A program made the position numbers and the translations under genes. A stretch of DNA of 64,000 nt from Synaphobranchus kaupii (lineage: Eukaryota > Chordata > Actinopteri > Anguilliformes > Synaphobranchidae): contig CM056380.1 in the NCBI GenBank assembly GCA_029718625.1, positions 43,199,689 to 43,263,688 of the forward strand. The letters run 5' to 3'. Under the pieces are notes generated by a model, which had not been told where the DNA came from, searched no databases, and saw nothing but the letters and a program-made list of their open reading frames with translations. How positions within the stretch are numbered: position 1 is the first letter of the stretch; each line of letters begins with the position of its first letter. Shown in pieces: positions 38,574 to 64,000 of the stretch.

Positions 38574-39439
38574 ATTCCATTCAAAAAGTGAAACATTCAT
38601 AGATTATAGATTCATTACACACAAAGTGAAATATTTCTAGCCTTTATTTGTTTCATTTTTCATAATTTTGGCTTACAGCTCCAGAAAACCCCCAAAACAG
38701 TATTTCAAGAAATTAGAATAGTGTGTCGAAAATCAGCATTTACTTCAGTTATTTCAGAGAATGAATGTTTTAGACTGAGTGTCACACTATCATCTAATTT
38801 ACTCAAAACACCTGCAAAGTTTATCTCAGTTTGGTTCAGTATGGGGAAGACTGCAGACTTGACAATTGGCCAGAAGACCATCATTGACACCCTCCAGAAG
38901 ATGGGTAAGCCACAAAAGGTCATCGCTAAGGAGGCTGGCTGTTCACAGAGTGCAGTGTCCAAGCATATCAATAGAAAGTTTAGTGGAAGGGAAAAATGTG
39001 GCAGGAGAAGGTGCACAAGCAAAAGAGATGACCGTAGGCTTCAGCGGATTGTCAAGCAAAGACGATTCCAAAATTTGGCGGAGATGCAGAGGGAGTGGAC
39101 TGAGGCTGGAGTCAGTGCTTCAAAAACCACCACGTACAGACGTATCCGGGACATGGGCTACAACTGTCGGATTCCTCGAGTCAAGCCACTCCACTCATTC
39201 TCTGAAATAACTGAAGTAAATGCTGATTTTCGACACACTATTCTAATTTCTTGAAATACTGTTTTGGGGGTTTTCTGGAGCTGTAAGCCAAAATTATGAA
39301 AAATGAAACAAATAAAGGCTAGAAATATTTCACTTTGTGTGTAATGAATCTATAATCTATGAAAGTTTCACTTTTTGAATGGAATTATGGAAAAAAAACA
39401 ACTTTTCCATGATATTCTAATTTTTTGGAAAGGATCTGT
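38574..39439 (+). mobile_element. internally deleted Tc1-like transposon with about 190-bp inverted ends
   Basis: The left arm (ATTCCATTCAAAAAGTGAAAC, CTTTATTTGTTTCATTTTTC, AAACCCCCAAAACAGTATTTC, then TCGAAAATCAGCATTTACTTC) is mirrored at 39196-39390. The right tip continues to AAAGGATCTGTA at about 39439, and the matching left tip is lost. Between the arms lies only the 5' part of a transposase gene, joined directly to the right arm. Confidence 0.85.
38841..39189 (+). pseudogene. Tc1-like transposase, DNA-binding part only
   Basis: ATG at 38841 begins MGKTADLTIGQKTIIDTLQK. A first helix-turn-helix (KVIAKEAGCSQSAVSKHIN), a GRRR linker and a second helix-turn-helix (SASKTTTYRRIRDMGYNCR) follow. 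The frame runs on into the inverted repeat and stops at 39252-39254. The whole DDE catalytic domain is deleted, so about 116 residues of DNA-binding domain remain. No disabling stop lies inside them. Confidence 0.85.
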
Positions 39440-39659
39440 ATGTTTGTTTAAGGTTTATACTGCTGTCTTTTGTAATCAAGCTTTGATGTTTTGCTGATAA
39501 ATTTGCACCTGCCATTATTTTACTAAAATGTACTTATTGGCCAGACCTATTATTTGTGTTGTAACAACACAAGTGTAAATGCTGTCAGACAATATTTAGT
39601 CCAGAAATGGATGAGCTTCCTCTAAGCAATCCACAGAAACAACATAGCAGTGTACAACA

Positions 39660-39665
39660 TTTATT
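39660..39665 (-). terminator. poly(A) signal of a minus-strand transcript, probably slc18a2
   Basis: On the - strand this reads GGTAATAAATGTTGTACACTG, followed by a TG-rich tract (TATGTTGTTTCTGTGG, about 39627-39646). This is a good AATAAA plus GU-rich downstream element layout. The nearest upstream - strand gene is slc18a2. Confidence 0.55.
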
Positions 39666-42600
39666 ACCGCAATTCCCTTGTGAATATTGACATTAAGTAC
39701 ACAAGCCATACCCTTACACTTTCACAACCAGACCACTGGTTAATTCATGTAAAATTTACATGTTTTTTTTTCATTTTGTACAGGTCTGTATATATATTTG
39801 ATATAGTTTATACACAAACAAACACCAACCAAGAGAGTACATGTTAGAGGAAGGCACACATACATTTTTGTGTATGTGCGTATTCTTTGTTTCTTTCGAT
39901 ACAAAACATATAACTTAAAATATATGAACAATCTCCACAAACATATAGCAACATAACATAATATGATAATTGAGTGATCAAAATACACCTTTATCTGCAT
40001 CATGCAGATTATACAGTCGTATAACTCAGCATCTGTTTATGACATTTGTCAGGACCAGAAAGAGGGGGTTGTTTCGGTTTGTGTTACTGGGCAAGTCAGG
40101 GTCTTGATCTTTCAATGAAAGATGGAAAACCAAACAAAAATAAAAAGACCAAGGATACGGTCACGGTACCAATGCATGTAATAACAGGAGTGTGTTTCTA
40201 CATGGCAGCACAAGGGTTGTGATTGTACAGATCATCTTGATGCTTAAACGGTCACGGACAGGTTTTTACGGTTCTTAGTACGCCTGGCTGCTCTTCTCGA
40301 TGCTCGGGTCTCAGTGCTCTTGATAAAGGGCAACACGGATGGGGGTGGGGGCTGAGTCAATATTATCTCTGCTCCAGGCTAACAGAACATGTATAACACA
40401 GTCTGTGGAGGCCACTGAAAGGCTGCCTTGCACACAGGATTTCTGAGCTTATTTAGTCAAGAAACATGACATCATATACCATGGCATTATATCTGATATT
40501 GTATTTAGTATAATATAGATATTAAATAAATAACAATAAACAGAATGTTGTGTGTAAAATCAGACTTTTTGTAAACCAGGTTTATTTTACCTGAGGTTTA
40601 AAATGTAATTTATGAAATATGGAAGTATAACCAAAATGGATATGTTTTCAATTTTGCTGAGGACCCCATAGGACTCATTCACAGCCCCCAGGGCCCCCCA
40701 GATGTGAGGGTTGTAGCCACTGCTACATGGCCTCCACATAGCCTCCTGCTCCTGTGTTTTACCTTGTTTTGTAAGTTGACTGAGAATATTAATGATGTGT
40801 TTTCACTAATATATAGATTTTGAGGGACCTATGCCCAATTTTAGTCTGGCCTTTGATGCAATATGTCCTTTGTTTCTCTGTCTTGTGGTCAATACACACT
40901 CAGCAGGTGCTACCTTTCTCCCTGATGTAGCACCAAGAAATAAGGTTCAGGGTTTTTCTAAACTGACATTTATTGATATTGAAATGACGTTGATCAAAAA
41001 TGTGATTGCCTAGAAATAAACAAACATCAAAATAAGAATTTGCTGAAAATAAGTACCTGGAGCTGTTTGTGGCCATAGTGGACCAACCCTTCACAATGAC
41101 AGACTGTGCATTCTAGCTAACAGGCTACGGAAGGGATTCATTGTATTTCAGGAGAATGAACTGGACCCTTTAGAAAACACAGGGGTCTGTCACCATTAGC
41201 GATGTATAAGCGGATGCCTTTGTGCGAACTACGTGTGAAAGCCTTCCACTCTTGCATTGTGCAACAACCAACATGGAAATACGACCACTGACCTTTGGCC
41301 AGTGAGTCAATTAGACACCTCACAGACACCTTCCACCTCCTCCTGCGTGGCATGTCATTTGAGTTTAAATGGGTCAGATGCAGTTTAACCAACTGGTCTT
41401 TAGGAAAGAAAGTGTTGACCATTTATTTTTCCTGGTTTCCCACCTCTAGGTGTGAGCGGTAAATCAATGTCAGTAAGATTTAGAGGATGCAACATAGTAT
41501 TGGTTTGAAGAGGTCAGAACGAACAAAGCAAATGGCAATATGCCAAACCTGTATTGTGTTAACAGGTTTCAGGAAAAAAATGGAAGAAATTTTCCGAAAT
41601 TTTCAACAACCTTAATTGATAAGAGATTGGTTACAACAAAAATCCACACACACAAACCTGGAACGCAAGCATGGTTATCGATAACATGACAAGTACACAT
41701 ATGTATTGTATTAAAAATGGTACAAATTAGGACTTTTGTCTCACTGCTTTATGTCAACATGAAAATTATTATGAAACTGATCTCACATAGAAATAGTTCT
41801 GTTGGATGTGTGTGTGTGTGGCTGAGAAACAGGATCCCTTAAAGATATGTGTATTTTCTTTTTTCCAATAATAAGCTTCACCCACACACTACCTTACTTG
41901 GTCACAACATTTTTTTTTTGGACGTGATGCATTTATGCATGAAACTGAAGCACTTCTACATGTGCAAGTTTTCATTCGCGCCCTCTCATTCCACAGGACA
42001 CAAGAGATGCAACCCCAGCCAAGAGAGCTATGGCTGCACACATGTTTGGGCTCTGGGTGACGACATCACTTTCAGGAGGAGATCTTCAAATGCACACCAA
42101 GTTCTGAAGTAATTTTAAATTAAACCATTAGAGTTTTTTATGGGTTAGAGAAGCTGAGTTAATCTTTGTTTCCACTGATCTTAAAAAGATGTTCAGAGCA
42201 ACTACAAAACATTGATATATTTCCCTCTAAGAATACAGTGCAACCCAGTTGTAAGTATACTGGATGTAGAGGTAGTGCAAATATAGAGATGAAAAACCAT
42301 AGGATGTGATCCATCCTATTCAAATGCTGTGTAACATACTTTGCATGTAATAATGAAACACTGTGTTTCTAAAAATGATTTTCAGCTATGCCAAAATATA
42401 AATATCTATACAATGCAACTTTTCTTTTTCCCTCATACATACATTATAAATTAGCTAATAAGTTGTAGTAGATTTAAATCCGCGTATTTTCTTGTGTAGG
42501 CTACCCAATATCTAACAGCCTCAATTAAAATGGTTAGGTAAACAATATTACATAAAGAAGTGTCTATTCTTCAACATGGTTACTTCAAGGAAGGTTCTTT

Positions 42601-43762
42601 CTGTTCATGAAAAACATTGCCTGCTTGAATCGTATGACAGTCGAAAATGAACCAAAGTAAAGTTGCAGAGGCTCTTAAAACTCACAGCAGCTGCATTTGT
42701 GACCACACATTTGCAGTAAGCTGGAAATGTTGCAGCATAACTTTAATTCTTTCAGTGGAAATATGATGAGTTCATTTTATTCTTCAGTCGAGTGGACCGT
42801 GTGGCCAGTACAGAATTTTGTTTTGTACAGTAGAGAATCTCATTCCTAAAAAGACCGCTGTAAGATTACTGTGTAACTGTACAATATGGCAATGTTATAA
42901 AAGATGCCTGTAATTTACAAATACATTTTCTTGGCACAAATTCACTCTTCCTCTAACAACACTCCACTTGTAAGAATAAAATTGTCAGGGATGGATGCCA
43001 CTCTTACAATCAGGTTGCACTGTATAATAAACTCTACATTTGTTAAAATCTAATTATGAGGTTTTAAGATACATGTCCAGCATTTCCTGTCTGGGATATT
43101 TTGCTGCACCGAAGTTATCATATTGTAAAAAACACAACGGGAAAAGTGAGAATGGGAAGCAGGAAATAGCAGGTGATTTTGTACATTGAAAATGTACAAA
43201 ATGCAGATCATAGGTACTTCAGCTACTTTATTTCACCACAAAATGGCTTTTGGTCCATTCACAAAGAAAACAAAAAAAAAAACAAATAAATAAATAAATA
43301 ACAATAATTAGCAAAATAAGAAAATATTAGCACAAGTATACATAAATAAATCATTCAGATTCTGTACTTGGTGGCAAATGGATTTAAGGTACTCCATTAG
43401 TTTTATTTCTATGCCTCAAGCAGAGAAGATGTAAGAAACAACAAATATATCTCCAAGGGAATACAGTCAATATTTGAAATCTCTACACTTGTCAAAGGAA
43501 AACGGTTTTGAACACTATACGCAAGAACAGCCACAGTCTGTGGGCAAGGCCACACCTTACAAAAATGGTCCATTTATCATCATCTTTGCTAAAACAATTA
43601 ATTTCCCCCCAACAAAGATCAATGTGAATCATATTGCAAAAACCCAACGCAACCAAAATTAATCGTAAAAATCTCTCCTGATTCCAGAAATTATGAAAAG
43701 TTTTAAGGCCTATTTCACGGTAAGATGTGACATGCTTTTTGCCACTGCTGAAGTAATTAAAA

Positions 43763-43787
43763 ATATATATATATATATATATATATG
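43763..43787. repeat. (AT)n microsatellite
   Basis: Perfect AT dinucleotide run of about 24 bases in the presumed slc18a2 3' UTR. Confidence 0.95.
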
Positions 43788-44528
43788 TCTAGTTTTTTTT
43801 TTTACCAACAAACATACTGTTAAATGCACTGTATATAATTTATATATTACATTTACGTACATTTACCTGTTTTCAACAACATAAAAATCCACAGTGCTCG
43901 ACCGTACAACAATATAACAAAGCATAAAAGATTACAGTATCTCTCCGATGGTAATCAACCAGTAGGATGACATGAATGTGCTCGGTGCTTTCACTGAATG
44001 AGTGTAAAGTGCCTGATCAAAAGGTGGCCCTTTCAAAAGGAACATCAAAGGGGAAAACACAGATGGCTACGGTTTGTTCTCTTCCAAACGTGGGCCTTTT
44101 TCTTTTTTAAACCTGTACAAATTTCGCTGTGCTTGTTAACCAAAGCATGAGCGACCGCTTGCCGTTTGATTAAGACACCTTTAAAAACAATTCTGCGGGG
44201 GAACCCAACCACGTTTCGTTTTTCTTTGTAAGTTTGAACTCATTCGTGAAGGTTCTGAACGTGGTAACCTTGAGCGTTCCCCTACTGCACGGCCGACTAT
44301 GGGCTCTTGCACTTTTGTATTGGTCCCCGTTCTGTGGTAAGGCTGGTGGCTTACAATGACGGGCAATGAGAAGAGCTTTGGTTTACTTCAGTAGTACGTC
44401 ACAGTGACACAACACACAAAGGGAGGGACTGACGCAGGACATTCACACCGAAATGGGTCAATTTTTTAACTTTTCTCTTTTTCGTACAAGAAAATAGATC
44501 TCTGGAAGGTGACGTACATGTCCCGTGG

Positions 44529-63037
<18,509 letters not shown>

Positions 63038-64000
63038 CTGGTGAAGAAATCAGAATCAGAAATTAGTGGAGAGACACACAGCAAAGGGGTCCACAATCGC
63101 ACATTTTCACACTTTTCATGGAACTATTTGGACAGTGCCATTACAAATATTCATATACTACCAATACATTTTTACAGAGCATTCTGTTTTAATTGTCTAT
63201 TATTACTGTTATTTTTCAACCCTAGTTTTTTTGATTCCCAAACTTTGATGGCCCAAAATCATATTTGTTGGCATGTCACATTGCTGGAGTGCCTCTGTCA
63301 ATTTGGGAGAGTGCAGAGTAGCATGTGGGATGGATGCTGCCAGTCACAAGATAAGCCACCTAACAGCGTGCCAAGACTTTTAGCCAGACTTACAGCCAAG
63401 TACTTTCTTTGGTCTTGTTTACCATTTATTACTTTAATTTTTACAAAGAAAATGATCAACCTGTTACTATAATGGTACTATTTAATTGCTTTCCTTTTGT
63501 ACTGTTTCTTACACTGTTAAACAATTGGTTAAAAATGGAATGAGAACATTTGGAATTCTCCATTTTAAATCAGTTCCCAACATTTAGCACTGGAAAATGG
63601 GGGGTTCAAGTCAAGTGATACTTTATCTCATTTAGTGAATTTGATTAAAACTGTAGGCCTATATAGAAATACCACAAAGTGAACAGTGTTTTGTAATGGA
63701 GATAAGGGCATTTTGGCATATGTGAGTCAATGATTGACAGCACGTGGTAACTCCACCCATGAAGCATTATTCTTCCACAATTTGTTTTGAGCACCTTTTG
63801 ACTCTTTAGGTTAGAAATGAAATTACATCACCAGTGGAGACAGACTCTTTGAGGGACAAACACCACACCTAGATGAGTAGCAAAAGGGTCATTCCGTGTC
63901 AAATCAACCAGTTTTCTGAAAAGTTCCTGTATGACCCTCTCAGATTTTGATGAAACTCCATCATAATAATCCATTGTGTGAAAAATGAACACACACAAAA
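63038..64000 (-). other. slc18a2 intron upstream of the first visible exon
   Basis: This begins with the acceptor TTCACCAG. Nothing resembling the VMAT2 N-terminus (cytosolic start, TM1 with its aspartate) occurs before the window edge, so that exon lies further right. Confidence 0.7.

Larger units (their letters stand above)
39640..44528 (-). other. slc18a2: probable slc18a2 3' UTR
   Basis: About 4.9 kb of AT-rich sequence lies between the slc18a2 stop and the poly(A) signal at 39660-39665. No interspersed repeat was recognised in it apart from an (AT)n tract near 43763-43787. A GC-richer island at 40245-40385 stands out. Shorter 3' UTRs are possible because several other TTTATT motifs occur (for example near 43223, 42778 and 41416). 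The extent is inferred. Confidence 0.45.

Overview
This is a vertebrate, almost certainly teleost fish, nuclear genome window. The repeats include Tc1/mariner elements with Sleeping Beauty-type ends, other internally deleted Tc1-like families, L2- and L1-like LINEs and tRNA-derived SINEs. Together they point to a salmonid or a close relative such as pike, although the species cannot be fixed from this sequence alone.

Two genes lie tail to tail, in the same convergent arrangement as on human chromosome 10q25-26. On the + strand are the last two coding exons of pdzd8, a lipid-transfer tether of the ER: a PDZ exon at 26114-26276 and a large terminal exon at 27381-29566. A candidate poly(A) signal lies near 32150. 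On the - strand is most of slc18a2, the vesicular monoamine transporter VMAT2. Fourteen coding exons run from 63037 down to the stop at 44529. A strong-looking poly(A) signal lies at 39660-39665. The first coding exon, with the N-terminus and transmembrane helix 1, lies beyond the right edge, and the SMP-domain exons of pdzd8 lie beyond the left edge.

Layout: 1-26113 is probably pdzd8 intron. It holds GC-richer, enhancer-like islands (about 0.5-0.95, 4.3-5.05, 18.4-18.75 and 19.55-20.55 kb), an L2-like LINE fragment, nested MITEs, a 32-bp minisatellite and a dead Sleeping Beauty-type Tc1 copy. 26114-32170 is the pdzd8 3' part. 32171-39640 is intergenic, with a decayed L1 and an internally deleted Tc1 copy. 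39640-44528 is the probable slc18a2 3' UTR. 44529-63037 is slc18a2, whose introns carry a 23-bp minisatellite of about 1.17 kb, a broken LINE containing a Tc1 derivative, two MITEs and long poly-G runs.

The points most worth a second look are these. A 68-bp segment spanning the 3' end of one slc18a2 exon and its splice donor is triplicated in tandem. Two single-base frame discrepancies lie at short homopolymers in slc18a2 coding exons. One internal sequence module is shared by MITEs with three different terminal-inverted-repeat families. A possible alternative slc18a2 terminal exon would end in a PDZ-ligand-like tail.
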